From DATKKG01 sp964475215 (lineage in GTDB: Archaea > Thermoproteota > Nitrososphaeria > Conexivisphaerales > DTJL01): 64,000 nucleotides of DNA. The notes under the pieces are model-generated. The model had not been told where the DNA came from. It saw only the letters and a list, made by a program, of their open reading frames with translations, and did not search any database. Location of the stretch: contig CAYYVT010000187.1 of the NCBI GenBank assembly GCA_964475215.1, forward strand, positions 62,001 through 126,000. Direction: 5' to 3'. Both the position numbers and the translations under genes were made by a program. This document shows, one piece after another, positions 1 to 9,018 of this stretch (the stretch's first letter is position 1; each line of letters starts with the position of its first letter).

Positions 1-1
1 C

Positions 2-784
2 ATAGGCACGCCAGCTCTGAACGAAATCATCGACGTCCTTACCGCCCATTTCGATGTCTCCCTCGTGGCTCCTGCCAGACACCGCAATTGCAAAGACCTC
101 CCTTCGCTTCAAGCGGTGGCGTTCGACAAACAAGATCTCGTTTTGAGCTTAGGTGGCGATGGGACTCTCCTCACCGTCGTACGCGGCCTGAGGAAGCAAA
201 TGCCGATCTTGGGCCTCAATCTAGGAGGGCGGGGAGTTCTCAACGAGCTTGAACTAGGAGACCTTCCGATTGCCGTCGAGAGGTTGAAGTCTGGCGATTA
301 CTACATTGAACGACGCATCAGGCTTAGAACGAAGGCTAACAAGAAGACTTTACCGGACGCACTTAACGAGGTATATCTCGCCAGGCCGCATCACGATGTT
401 ACTCCGTCATTCTTATTACGGTTCCTTGATAGGTCGATGTCGTCCAAGATGGATGGATTAATAATCTCGACGCCGACAGGGTCGACTGGCTATTCTTATT
501 CGGCAGGCGGTCCGGTCGTGTTTGAGTCGCTTGAGGTCTTCATAGTTGCTCCGGTGTTACCCATAAACCGGATCCCTCCCGTGGTCCTCCCTGTTCAGGA
601 CATCAAGGTATCCTCGAACTCCGCCTTTGACGTTACCATAGATGGGCAACAGGTATTCGATGCAAAGGAAGGAGACGAGATTCACGTTTCACTCGCCCCC
701 GAGCCGGCCCTTTTTGTAAGGTTCAGCCCCCAGCCTTTCAAGCAACTTTCAAAGTTATTGAGTGAAAATGTCATACAACAATAA
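2..784 (+). CDS. nadK: NAD kinase (5'-truncated by window edge)
   Basis: Phosphorylates NAD to NADP using ATP or polyphosphate. The frame is open from base 2, and the residues before the first possible internal start (GTG at 65) still read like an NAD kinase N-terminus, so the true start lies before the window. Family signatures are visible: the GGDGTLL nucleotide-binding loop, an NE motif (LNEVYLA) and the STPTGSTGYSYSAGG loop that binds the substrate. The 3' end overlaps nob1 by about 17 bases, suggesting a nadK-nob1-moaE transcript. The identification is firm; only the N-terminus is missing. Confidence 0.93.
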   Translation: MGTPALNEIIDVLTAHFDVSLVAPARHRNCKDLPSLQAVAFDKQDLVLSLGGDGTLLTVVRGLRKQMPILGLNLGGRGVLNELELGDLPIAVERLKSGDYYIERRIRLRTKANKKTLPDALNEVYLARPHHDVTPSFLLRFLDRSMSSKMDGLIISTPTGSTGYSYSAGGPVVFESLEVFIVAPVLPINRIPPVVLPVQDIKVSSNSAFDVTIDGQQVFDAKEGDEIHVSLAPEPALFVRFSPQPFKQLSKLLSENVIQQ

Positions 785-1295
785 GGAACGCACCCTGGTC
801 CTCGACACATCGGCTGTCATAGCAGGTCTACTACAGTCAGGCATAGACCTGAAGATGTACACCACACCTTCGGTTATCGATGAGGCAAGAGGAAGAGGCT
901 ATTCGTCATTCCTCCGTAAGGAAGCGCAGAATGCAAGAGATCTAGCCGTAATGGAGGCCACGCCTGACATCATGAACACGGTAAAGGCCAAAATTAGACA
1001 GATGGGAGAGGGCGCTAGGCTTTCCGACACAGACATCTCTGTCATCAGCCTTGCGATCTATCTTAGGAACGAAGGTCATGCCGATGTCACGATCATGTCC
1101 GACGATTACTCGCTTCAGAACGTGGCTTCCTCCATGGGTCTGACTACAAAGTCGTCCAACACTCAAGGGATTTCAAAGCAGTTCGAATGGTCATACTATT
1201 GCCCTGCCTGTTTCAAGAGCTACAGCAAACCCCCCAAGGACATGTTGTGTAGGCTTTGTGGCACCAAGCTAAAAAGGAAGCCCATCAAGACCTAA
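768..1295 (+). CDS. nob1: NOB1-like rRNA endonuclease (PIN domain plus zinc ribbon)
   Basis: Archaeal homologue of NOB1, the endonuclease that makes the 3' end of small-subunit rRNA. Residues 1-130 form a PIN domain with the acidic catalytic set visible: LDTSAVI near the start, DEA, SDTDISVISLA and the later SDDYS. The last 30 residues hold a CPAC...CRLCG zinc ribbon, the NOB1 domain order. ATG at 768 is preferred; GTG at 762 is in frame and also possible. It overlaps the end of nadK and is followed 20 bases later by moaE. Confidence 0.9.
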   Translation: MSYNNKERTLVLDTSAVIAGLLQSGIDLKMYTTPSVIDEARGRGYSSFLRKEAQNARDLAVMEATPDIMNTVKAKIRQMGEGARLSDTDISVISLAIYLRNEGHADVTIMSDDYSLQNVASSMGLTTKSSNTQGISKQFEWSYYCPACFKSYSKPPKDMLCRLCGTKLKRKPIKT

Positions 1296-1315
1296 ATGAG
1301 GTTGCGAAGCATTTG

Positions 1316-1774
1316 GTGAAGGCTAAGGCTGTCAGTTCTCAGCTTCCACCATCCGGGATTTACGCGAAGGGCAGCCTGAATTACGACGAGCTCATGGCCA
1401 CGACAGTGAACTTGGTCAAGGGAACGTCTGGCGCCGTCGCTTCATACATCGGACTCGTCAAGGCTTCAGGCCTCGGCAAGAGGGAGGTCGAGGAGCTAGT
1501 AATTGAAACCTATCCACAATACTCCGACAAGATGCTTCTGAAGATATGCGAAGAAATAAAGCGAAAATACAAGCTCCAACTTGCCGTCATCTACCATTTC
1601 GAAGGAAGTTTCAGGGTGGGGGAGACTCTTGTAATGGTGATTGTCGCAGGCAAAAGTCGAAATATCGTCTTCCCCGCTGTCGAAGAAGCCATCCGCAGGT
1701 ACAAGACCGAACCCGCTATCTGGAAGAAGGAAATCTATGGCGGCGGGAGGTCGAAGTGGGTCAACCACCCATAG
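1316..1774 (+). CDS. moaE: Molybdopterin synthase catalytic subunit MoaE
   Basis: Large subunit of molybdopterin synthase, which inserts two sulfurs into precursor Z during molybdenum cofactor synthesis. The signature C-terminal lysine motif (KTEPAIWKKE) and the central FEGSFRVGE segment are present, together with the GAVASYIGLVKASG strand that corresponds to the family's GA..F.G.VR. The frame is open back to a TTG at 1256 inside nob1. GTG 1316 (or TTG 1313) gives the normal family length of about 150 residues and avoids that overlap. A use for the cofactor exists in this window in the CoxMS-like hydroxylase at 62-63.6 kb. MoaD is not seen here. Confidence 0.88.
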   Translation: MKAKAVSSQLPPSGIYAKGSLNYDELMATTVNLVKGTSGAVASYIGLVKASGLGKREVEELVIETYPQYSDKMLLKICEEIKRKYKLQLAVIYHFEGSFRVGETLVMVIVAGKSRNIVFPAVEEAIRRYKTEPAIWKKEIYGGGRSKWVNHP

Positions 1775-1835
1775 ACGGGGGACTGACCCTACTTTCCCGA
1801 CGAAGAAACACATGAGCGCGTCGGGTCATAATGGA

Positions 1836-2834
1836 TTAAGGAATCACAGCCTTCTCTATGCTCCTATAGGCTATAGCCTCCGCCGTGGCCTGCCGCTTGA
1901 TAGCCTTGGCCGCGTTCATCAAGCTCGACGTGACATTATCTTGTTTAAAGCATAGCTGTCTAAGGGCTTCGTCAATCTCCGACCAGCCGTTAGCCACGGC
2001 TCGAAACGATTCGGCTACCACCATCAACTCTCCGTTGTTAAGAACAGCGGACGCTTCGTCGAGGAAGCAAGCGAAAAGGTTCCGGAAGCCACCACGTGCC
2101 TCGCCATCTCCCTCCCATGCTACGTAATGGTTCAATAGTTGGTATCCGAAGTTTGGATTTTTCCACCATCCAGCTACACGTTCGGCGAACCTTTCGATGC
2201 CCTTAACGCCAGAGAAGGTGGAGCCCCCGTAGAGCATCTGCGCCGCCGTCTTGGTAAGAGCACTCTTCAAGGCACCCTCAAAATTGAGAGGAGGTCTCCA
2301 TTCATAATAAAGACCGAGGTTCTTTGAAGCCATGAAACCTTTCGCCGATCTCGCCCGTTCAATGCTCTGCAGACTAGGCTTTCGTACTTCTTGACTTCCC
2401 ACGTCGACCACATAAAGGCTCGATTCGTCGTACCCACAGGCGGTCAAGTAGTGTGCATTGAAATGAGAATTCTTCTCGATGTAGTTCAGATAGAACCGGT
2501 CTAGCTTTAGGCCATACGGCTTGCCACAGTCGAGCCTTCTGAGCAAGTTCGCCCAAGCCTGACTCCGACTGACGGTTTCTTCTATGATGAGCTTTGGACC
2601 CAGAACCTCGCCCAAGTTCTTGGCCATTTCTCCCGGCCTCGCGGTGCATAGCACCACAGGTTCGCGCATGCCCGTCCTCCTATCGTACCTATCCATATAT
2701 GTGAAGCCGATGCCAGAGCCAAGCCCGAAGATCATCGGCTCCGAAAGCTCGTGGCCTTCGGATGCGAGCAGATTCCTGCAGGTGGTCGATTCACATTGCA
2801 CGCCGGTGAGTGGTTTGAATCCAGCGACGATCAC
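1836..2834 (-). CDS. BtrH-like N-terminal domain protein (with DUF4872-type C-terminus)
   Basis: About 332 residues. The N-terminal third resembles the BtrH/cysteine-peptidase-like domain named after butirosin biosynthesis protein H: an early Cys in GVQCESTT, then the MIFGLGSGIGF segment. The remainder is helical and fits the DUF4872 region that often follows it. In butirosin synthesis BtrH transfers an acyl group from a carrier protein, but no carrier-protein or peptide-synthetase genes are nearby, so the substrate here is unknown. Start choice: the longest frame begins at TTG 2861, but a TATA-like element at 2864-2873 predicts transcription from about 2843. That favours GTG 2834. Confidence 0.65.
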   Translation of the reverse strand: MIVAGFKPLTGVQCESTTCRNLLASEGHELSEPMIFGLGSGIGFTYMDRYDRRTGMREPVVLCTARPGEMAKNLGEVLGPKLIIEETVSRSQAWANLLRRLDCGKPYGLKLDRFYLNYIEKNSHFNAHYLTACGYDESSLYVVDVGSQEVRKPSLQSIERARSAKGFMASKNLGLYYEWRPPLNFEGALKSALTKTAAQMLYGGSTFSGVKGIERFAERVAGWWKNPNFGYQLLNHYVAWEGDGEARGGFRNLFACFLDEASAVLNNGELMVVAESFRAVANGWSEIDEALRQLCFKQDNVTSSLMNAAKAIKRQATAEAIAYRSIEKAVIP

Positions 2835-2916
2835 GACCAGATACCACCCAAGTACGCGCAAACGGTATTAAACTAACTACGAGCTTGTTTTTGAAACGCA
2901 ATTCGCAGATTGGTGG

Positions 2917-2988
2917 TGGACTGGGGGGGACTCGAACCCCCGACCTCTCCCATGCCAAGGGAGTATTCTACCTCTGAACTACCAGCCC
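2917..2988 (-). tRNA. tRNA-Ala (anticodon GGC)
   Basis: A complete 72-nt cloverleaf on the minus strand: 7-bp acceptor stem, 4-bp D stem, anticodon stem CTCCC/GGGAG with loop TTGGCAT (anticodon GGC, reading GCC), 5-bp T stem with loop TTCGAGT. The acceptor stem carries G3:U70, the alanine identity pair. A CCA end is encoded directly after A73 (2914-2916). No intron. Confidence 0.96.
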
Positions 2989-3013
2989 TCGGTGAGAGCT
3001 TCTCTGGGTGTCA

Positions 3014-3023
3014 CTATATATTT
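3014..3023 (-). promoter_or_regulatory. TATA box of tRNA-Ala
   Basis: AAATATATAG on the minus strand, centred about 30 bases upstream of the mature tRNA 5' end. This is the expected place for an archaeal TATA box with a short 5' leader. Confidence 0.7.
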
Positions 3024-3095
3024 CCTTCGTTGGCCTCAAAAGCCCTCGCGGGACATCCTCGCACCTTCACATGGCCGAATCCGGCAAAAGATTCC

Positions 3096-4676
3096 TTACC
3101 GGTGAACCATGCTCACGGTCATCCAGTCGAGCTTGGATCTGTTGGCCCAGCTGAACTTCCTCTGCATCGTCTTTGGGTACAAGGCCTGCCAATTGAAGCC
3201 CACGTGGTCGGCCCACGCCTTGTACACCCTTGGATCGATATAGTTCTTGAGAGATGTATTCAGGTTGTAATCTCTAGTCTTCCTGGCTATCTCCAAGGAC
3301 AACTCCGCCTTGCGAAGGCGTCTCTCGGATGCCTCTGCCTGCTTGTCCGTCCCTGGTCGGCCAATCTTCAGCTCTCTGACCCTTTCCTCCTTCCTCCTAA
3401 GGCTTTCATCCCAGCTCTTGGGCGGGGTCCTTTTGTGGTTACACAGCACCGCGGCTTGAAGGTTGGCCATCTTCGCGAGATAGAGGTCAAGCTCGAGGTC
3501 GTCTTCCTCTGCCTTACCCTCGACCGATGACAGGTAGTCTCTGACGACGTTAGTCGCATGATAGGTCCTGAAAACCTTAGCCGTCAGGCCGCGAACGATG
3601 CCCCCCAAATATGAGTTGACCTTCGACGACGTCACTCCATCAAACACGAGCTCCTCGGGCTTCTTTCCCGTCAGGAACTCCTCGAAGTTCGCAATTACCC
3701 GTGGCTTAACATCTCGGAGAACCTTCAGCCATCTTACACTATCCTTGCCCAAGAAGTCAAACAAGATGTCTCCGTCCTTTATGGTCACGTGCTCTACCCT
3801 TAGCGTTGTGGCGCCGACCGTGTCCGCTTCGTCTTCATCCTTCTCGTCACCCACCCTCATACACAATCGATCTATCAGATAGCAGACTGTGGCAACCTTT
3901 CGTGTTTGCTTGTCGCGACTGGCTAGACCCATTTCTATCCTCTTCCGAACGCGACTTATAGTCTGTTCAAGCTTGAGTGCCTTGTCGTACTTGGACCTGT
4001 TCTTCTCTTGGGCCAGGAAGCTGCTTTCATGAGGCCAAACGTACTTGACCTTCCCTGACAAGCCGTCCACCCAAGAGGCTAGCCACATGCAAGAAGGCTC
4101 GTGGACTATCTTTCCCCAGTTGCCGGGAGGCGCTTTGGCAGTTCGATCTAGGTTAAGCGTAATATCCCGCTCTTCAATTCTCGGCTTCCATCTCCCTCTC
4201 ATGGGATGGCTGCCCCTGCCCTGGAAGATACCAGGAGGCTCGACCACCCAATTCTGAATCTCGACTCTCTTGCCGTCAATCCGGGCGTAGCCGTAGTTCT
4301 CCTTTAACGCCTCCTTTGCCTTCTTTCGCTCAGATGCCAGCCTTCTCTTCTCCGCTTTGCCAAGCGTTTCCCTCTGTTTCTTTTCGGAGTCGACTTGATT
4401 GTTGAATTCCATAAAATCGAGGTCGTTTAGGGAGGCTGACCTGTGTTCAGCCGGCAGTTCTCTGGAGAAATCCTTCCAGAAGTTGCTGACGTATACGGGG
4501 TCACTGACGTATGCCGTATCCTTCTTCTTGGCCCATGAGTAGGCCATTTCCTCAGCCAGAGGGCTCAATGAGAAGAATTCACCCTTGAACCTCAGCCTTA
4601 GGTTTCGTGGCTCGTATGGAGGGGTAAAGACCACGCCGTTATGACTGAGACTGTGCCAATAGCCCGCCTTGGGCAT
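3096..4676 (-). CDS. topIB: DNA topoisomerase IB (eukaryote-type)
   Basis: 526-residue type IB topoisomerase, which relaxes supercoils through a 3'-phosphotyrosine intermediate. The N-terminal core (residues about 1-200), catalytic domain, a charged linker and a short C-terminal domain follow in the eukaryotic order. The catalytic Tyr is about residue 479 in NYIDPR, 47 residues from the end. Other active-site segments are visible: DRLCMRVGDEK, FRTYHAT and AAVLCNHKR. In archaea this enzyme is largely a Nitrososphaeria trait, so it is the best taxonomic marker in the window. Start ATG 4676 sits 27 bases from a TATA element, predicting a leaderless mRNA. Confidence 0.95.
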   Translation of the reverse strand: MPKAGYWHSLSHNGVVFTPPYEPRNLRLRFKGEFFSLSPLAEEMAYSWAKKKDTAYVSDPVYVSNFWKDFSRELPAEHRSASLNDLDFMEFNNQVDSEKKQRETLGKAEKRRLASERKKAKEALKENYGYARIDGKRVEIQNWVVEPPGIFQGRGSHPMRGRWKPRIEERDITLNLDRTAKAPPGNWGKIVHEPSCMWLASWVDGLSGKVKYVWPHESSFLAQEKNRSKYDKALKLEQTISRVRKRIEMGLASRDKQTRKVATVCYLIDRLCMRVGDEKDEDEADTVGATTLRVEHVTIKDGDILFDFLGKDSVRWLKVLRDVKPRVIANFEEFLTGKKPEELVFDGVTSSKVNSYLGGIVRGLTAKVFRTYHATNVVRDYLSSVEGKAEEDDLELDLYLAKMANLQAAVLCNHKRTPPKSWDESLRRKEERVRELKIGRPGTDKQAEASERRLRKAELSLEIARKTRDYNLNTSLKNYIDPRVYKAWADHVGFNWQALYPKTMQRKFSWANRSKLDWMTVSMVHR

Positions 4677-4698
4677 AGCCTAGCGCCTGATTCAAGAC

Positions 4699-4707
4699 CT
4701 TTTAAGT
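4699..4707 (-). promoter_or_regulatory. TATA box of topIB
   Basis: ACTTAAAAG on the minus strand, centred 27 bases from the topIB ATG. The start codon would be at or next to the first transcribed base. Confidence 0.6.
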
Positions 4708-4782
4708 TGTTCCTTTTATGTCCTCACGCCGCCTCTATCTGCTTTGACCCAACGGCCACTTTCGGATAGAGCGTAAACTAGA

Positions 4783-4790
4783 CTTAAATA
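4783..4790 (+). promoter_or_regulatory. TATA box of the archaeosortase gene
   Basis: CTTAAATA centred about 36 bases before TTG 4823, predicting a leader of about 10 bases. Confidence 0.5.
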
Positions 4791-4822
4791 TCGTCTTCCG
4801 AAGCCTAAGCCTGAAGGCCCTT

Positions 4823-5821
4823 TTGTCAACCGACAAGAGGCTGGGCCTAGCCCTCCTCGTCATTTTCCTCGTTCTGCCTTTGGCCGCAGCTTACGCTTCA
4901 AACCCGGTCGAACTTGAAGCGGGATGGAATGAAGGCAAGGGGAGCCTTCTTCTTGTGTTAGTTTTCGTGGCAATCGAGGGCCTAGATGCCACGTACAGAA
5001 TGAATAAGACCAAGCTGGCACTAGCCCTCGCCTGTTCCATCTTCCTCTCCCTGATCTTCTACTACGATCCTAGCTCGTTGCAGTTCATCACCCAAGCTGG
5101 CACCTACTTCGGCGTCGCCCCCAGCCTTCTCATTTACAGCTGGCATGAATTCTGGGTTACGGTGGTGTACCTTGCCTTGGTGTTGGCATTGATTGTCGAC
5201 CTGACCGGGCTTGGGCAATTCAGGGCCTTCCTGTTCACACTTGTGTATACGGTCCTGATGGCGATCGTCCTCTTGTTGGACGCCATCTTCCCATATAACG
5301 AATTGGGACCGCTGCAGGCTTTCGTGCCCGTGCTCGTGGGCATCGCCACCTACATCATGAAGGCAACTAAGCTTGTCAACGTTACATCCTTCGGGAACAT
5401 CATGCTCATCAACGCGGGAGGGACGGTGAAGGCGCTCGTCGTCTACTGGCCTTCTGCAGGCGTTGACAGCTTCCTGATATTCACTGGAATAGCAATCGCA
5501 TTCCTCCTGAAGCAGAGGATAGGCGGCATCAAGCTTGTGGTCTACACCTTCTTGGGAGCCCTCGGCACGATATCGGTAAACATATTCAGGATCATACTCC
5601 TGGCATATTACACCGAATACTATCCAGCGCAAAGCTTCCAGACTTTCCACGACGTCATAGGAGAGATACTCTTTCTCCCTTGGCTAGTCGCTTTTATGAT
5701 CATAGTTCACTATGTAGAAAAACGCCTTGCCGAGGGGAGGAAGTTAGGGCTGGCTCAGACAGAAGAGGTCCAGCTGCGGCCCAAGCCCACCCCATCTAAT
5801 CCCAAGTTTCAACTAGCCTAG
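4823..5821 (+). CDS. Archaeosortase/exosortase-family transpeptidase, Cys-less variant
   Basis: 332-residue polytopic membrane protein with about eight hydrophobic segments. Archaeosortases cut C-terminal sorting tripartite tails (motif, membrane helix, basic end) and transfer the protein to a lipid. The family triad Cys-Arg-His is arranged in three transmembrane blocks. Here the blocks are YWPSAGVDSF, NIFRIILL and FHDVIGE, with Arg256 and His276 intact but Ser211 where the nucleophilic Cys is expected. From memory, thaumarchaeal members carry such a substitution; this needs an alignment. The hydrophilic cytoplasmic tail after residue 300 is typical. A likely substrate with a PEF-type tail lies at 52440-52922. 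Start TTG 4823 fits the upstream TATA box. Confidence 0.78.
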   Translation: MSTDKRLGLALLVIFLVLPLAAAYASNPVELEAGWNEGKGSLLLVLVFVAIEGLDATYRMNKTKLALALACSIFLSLIFYYDPSSLQFITQAGTYFGVAPSLLIYSWHEFWVTVVYLALVLALIVDLTGLGQFRAFLFTLVYTVLMAIVLLLDAIFPYNELGPLQAFVPVLVGIATYIMKATKLVNVTSFGNIMLINAGGTVKALVVYWPSAGVDSFLIFTGIAIAFLLKQRIGGIKLVVYTFLGALGTISVNIFRIILLAYYTEYYPAQSFQTFHDVIGEILFLPWLVAFMIIVHYVEKRLAEGRKLGLAQTEEVQLRPKPTPSNPKFQLA

Positions 5822-5935
5822 CCAAGGCAGGCCTCCTGATAGATGACGTCCGTATCCGGCATGGCAGGGATTGGAATGGTCGTGCTCCTCGTATTCAAGC
5901 GCAACGGTGGGCTGAAAGTATCCATATGACGCTGG

Positions 5936-7876
5936 TTATTTCAGATGAGAGTCGAACCACCGGAGATAACACTCAAGCCTCATGACTCTATGCTTGGGTT
6001 TTCCGCCTCTCGAAAGCTCGTGATTCTCTCCCGGGAAGAGCACAAGCTCGGCTTCCTTTCCAAAATACTTCAAGGCGGTGAACATCTGCAGCGCCTCGAC
6101 CATCCAACACCGGTAGTCCTCCATTGAATGGACGAATAGGATGGGGGTCTTGACGTTTCGGACATATCGAATTGGAGATTTGGACATGGTCTCGTCCTCA
6201 TGATCCCATGGATCGTTGCCCATTTGGTCCTTTGTGAAATAGGGCCCGATATCGCTGGTGCCCCAGAAGGTCCACCAATTGGAAATGGACCTGTCCGACA
6301 CGGCGGCCTTGAACCGGTCCGTCTGCGTAACTATCCAATTCGTCATGTACCCACCGTAGGAGCCTCCAGCCACCCCGAGCTTCTCTCCATCTACGAAGTC
6401 AAAGTGAGATCCTGCATAGTCAACGGCCTCCATCAAATCAAGGTAGTCGCGCTCCGCATAGTGTCCTCTGATGTCCGCGAACTTCTCAGAGTAGCTATCG
6501 CTTCCCCTCGGATTGATGAATATCACCGCATAGCCCCTTGAAGCAAATACTTGGAATTCATGAATGAAGGCGTGTCCAAAGGCTGTCTTCGGGCCTCCAT
6601 GGATGTATAGTATAGTAGGGACCTTCCCGGGGGCCGTCGGGCGTACAGTCCAACCGTCGATGAGCTCTCCGTCGCTTGCCCTGAAGTGGAAGGGCACGGG
6701 CTGCCGCAAGTTGAGGGTTTGCCCTAGCCCTTCGTTGAATTCCGTAAGCTGCCTTACCCTGCCATCATACACGTACAGGTCCACGGGCTTGGCTGATTCC
6801 ATCGATGTGAAGAAAATCCTGCCGTCTTTCACTTCAAAAGCCTCAATGCTCCGCTCACCTCCGACCAGAAGCTTGGGCACGCCCACGTTGGGATTCAGCC
6901 CGTACAGGTGGACGGAACCAGCGTCGTTGACTAGAAAGAAGATCTCTTCGCCCACCCATTTGGGGTCAGGATTGACCCCACCCTTCCGGACGTCGCTGTT
7001 CAAGGAATTGGTCTTGCTCCTGTCGATGTTCTCAAGCTGCTTTGGCTTCCCTCCAGAGGAATCCACCACCCACAGATGCTCGTGCGTGACGGACCCTAGG
7101 GCTCTGCGGTGGCCTAAGAATACGATTTGCTCGTCGTTCGGGCTCCAAGCTACGGACGATATCTCCATGTCATGCTCCGTCAGTTTCTCGGTCGCACCGC
7201 TCTTCAGGTCCTTGACCATGATATCCGTAAGATACGGCCTGATGTCGTCAGTTGAAGCCACATAGGCGATTTTGTTACCAGAATGCGAGACAGCAGCTTT
7301 CTCTACATCGAACTCCCCCTCCGTCACCTGTTTTGCCTTGCGGGTTGCAAGGTCTAGGACGAAGGCGTGACGCCTGACATTGTAGACGAATCCTTTATCG
7401 TTGAACCAAACATTTATGCGGCGTATAGTCTTGACGTCTTCTTCCGCCTCGCCTACTGCAGAGGTGAAAAGGACCTGTTTGCCATCGGGGAACCACGCAA
7501 GTGCCTCCATGGTCCTCTTGCACCGGTAGAGAAGCTTGGCTGTTCCCCCTTTGGCATCGATCAGGTACAAAGCGTTCCCCTTGCCTCCTTTCCTGATTCC
7601 TCTCTTTGAAGCGAAGATGATGCGCTTCCCGTCTGGCGAAAACCTCGGCACACCATCCTTACCAGACGAAGTCAATTTCTTCGGCTTGCCGCCGGCGGAG
7701 GGGACAGCCCACACGTTTCCCTGATACTCGTCCGCGCCTAGGTTCGCGCGATAGACCGTGATCGCCACGGTGCCGTCCTTCGGTGATACCGATGGCTCAG
7801 AAAGAAGAGAATAACGGGTAAAGTCCTTCGGCTTCACGGGAGATGGCAATAGCCTGACCCTACACTGCCCCCTCAT
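5936..7876 (-). CDS. S9-family serine peptidase (acylaminoacyl/dipeptidyl peptidase-like)
   Basis: 646 residues. Residues about 30-390 form a PD40/WD40-like beta propeller (repeats such as SPDGKRIIFAS, SPNDEQIVFLG). The C-terminal alpha/beta hydrolase domain has Ser506 in GGSYGGY, Asp587 in SMEDYRC and His619 in ENHEL. No signal peptide, so it is probably a cytoplasmic oligopeptidase that finishes peptide degradation. It lies 28 bases downstream of dnaJ on the same strand. ATG 7876 is the longest start. A TATA-like element at 7874-7883 would instead favour TTG 7849 if an internal promoter is used. Confidence 0.9.
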   Translation of the reverse strand: MRGQCRVRLLPSPVKPKDFTRYSLLSEPSVSPKDGTVAITVYRANLGADEYQGNVWAVPSAGGKPKKLTSSGKDGVPRFSPDGKRIIFASKRGIRKGGKGNALYLIDAKGGTAKLLYRCKRTMEALAWFPDGKQVLFTSAVGEAEEDVKTIRRINVWFNDKGFVYNVRRHAFVLDLATRKAKQVTEGEFDVEKAAVSHSGNKIAYVASTDDIRPYLTDIMVKDLKSGATEKLTEHDMEISSVAWSPNDEQIVFLGHRRALGSVTHEHLWVVDSSGGKPKQLENIDRSKTNSLNSDVRKGGVNPDPKWVGEEIFFLVNDAGSVHLYGLNPNVGVPKLLVGGERSIEAFEVKDGRIFFTSMESAKPVDLYVYDGRVRQLTEFNEGLGQTLNLRQPVPFHFRASDGELIDGWTVRPTAPGKVPTILYIHGGPKTAFGHAFIHEFQVFASRGYAVIFINPRGSDSYSEKFADIRGHYAERDYLDLMEAVDYAGSHFDFVDGEKLGVAGGSYGGYMTNWIVTQTDRFKAAVSDRSISNWWTFWGTSDIGPYFTKDQMGNDPWDHEDETMSKSPIRYVRNVKTPILFVHSMEDYRCWMVEALQMFTALKYFGKEAELVLFPGENHELSRGGKPKHRVMRLECYLRWFDSHLK

Positions 7877-7904
7877 TAAAACTAACGCATCATCATTTAG
7901 GAGC

Positions 7905-8990
7905 TCAACCGGAAGATAGCTCTCTATCCAGATCTTCGAGTAGCTTCTTCTGCCTAGAGTTCAGGTTGCGAGGGATTTCGACGTTCATCTTGACGAATTG
8001 ATCGCCCCTGCCCCATCCGTTAAGCTTCTGTAACCCCTTCCCCTTCAACTTGAATACTGTGCCATTCGGTGCGCCTGAAGGTATCTTGAGCTCCGCCTTC
8101 CCATCGATCGTGGGGATACTCACCGTCGTGCCCAAGGCAGCCTTTGGGAAACTTACGTTGACTTCGGACAGCAGGTCCGGCCCGCTTCTCTTGAAGATTG
8201 GATGCGGCCTTACACGCACCATCACATACAGATCGCCTGGACCAGTCCCTCCACGCTTTTCATGCCCGCCACCGCTCAATCTTAAGCTATAGCCGTCCTC
8301 TATACCGGCTGGGATCTTCACATCCAGCGTCCTGTGCTTCTGAACCAGCCCACCCCCTCTGCAATTGCGGCATGGTGTCTCGACAATCCGCCCCAACCCA
8401 GAGCACCTGGGGCAAGTTTCAACCCTGACCAACCTAGCGAATCCCGCCGATTGTATTCTCTGAACTTGGCCAGCGCCATTGCACTGGGAGCAGGTCCTGA
8501 CGCTCGTGCCGGGCTGGGCACCGGAGCCCTGGCACACTTCGCATTTCTCCATCCGATCGAGCTCGATCTGCTTCACAGCGCCCTTTGCCACCTCCTCGAG
8601 AGACACATACACCCCCACCTGAAGGTCCTTGCCCTTGGGTGACTCCCGTTGCGCCCCGAATCCGAACAGGCCTTCGAAGATGTTATCGAACCCGCCGAAC
8701 CCGAATCCACGAAGTATCTCGTCAAAGTCGACCCCTCTGAAGATATCCTCCTGCGAGTATCTGCTGTCTATCCCCGCATGACCAAACTGGTCATATTGCG
8801 CCCTTTTCTCATCATCGGAAAGCACGGCGTATGCCTCGGATATCTCCTTGAACCTCTCTTCGGCTCCGGGTGCTTTATTCCTGTCAGGATGGTACTGTAA
8901 AGCCAGCTTGCGGTAGGCGCTCTTGATTTCGTCCTTAGAGGCGCTCTTGGCAACCCCTAGGACATCGTAATAATCGCGCTTACCACTCAC
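7905..8990 (-). CDS. dnaJ: Chaperone protein DnaJ
   Basis: 361-residue type I J protein that stimulates DnaK ATPase and delivers unfolded clients. In order: J domain (YHPDRNK with the HPD tripeptide), a Gly/Phe-rich stretch around residues 80-110, a zinc domain with four CxxCxGxG-type repeats (CEVCQGSG, CSQCNGAG, CPRCSGLG, CRNCRGGG), and two C-terminal beta-sandwich domains. Last gene of a grpE-dnaK-dnaJ cluster; 28 bases separate it from dnaK. Bacterial-type chaperones of this kind are known to have entered mesophilic archaea by transfer. Confidence 0.96.
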   Translation of the reverse strand: MSGKRDYYDVLGVAKSASKDEIKSAYRKLALQYHPDRNKAPGAEERFKEISEAYAVLSDDEKRAQYDQFGHAGIDSRYSQEDIFRGVDFDEILRGFGFGGFDNIFEGLFGFGAQRESPKGKDLQVGVYVSLEEVAKGAVKQIELDRMEKCEVCQGSGAQPGTSVRTCSQCNGAGQVQRIQSAGFARLVRVETCPRCSGLGRIVETPCRNCRGGGLVQKHRTLDVKIPAGIEDGYSLRLSGGGHEKRGGTGPGDLYVMVRVRPHPIFKRSGPDLLSEVNVSFPKAALGTTVSIPTIDGKAELKIPSGAPNGTVFKLKGKGLQKLNGWGRGDQFVKMNVEIPRNLNSRQKKLLEDLDRELSSG

Positions 8991-9018
8991 GGCCCATCAA
9001 GTCCTGAAGGAACAATCT

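Noticed and set aside
5021..5650. 209-codon minus-strand frame opposite the archaeosortase gene
   Set aside because: Composition is rich in Glu, Gln and His from reversed hydrophobic codons; the plus-strand protein has family motifs.
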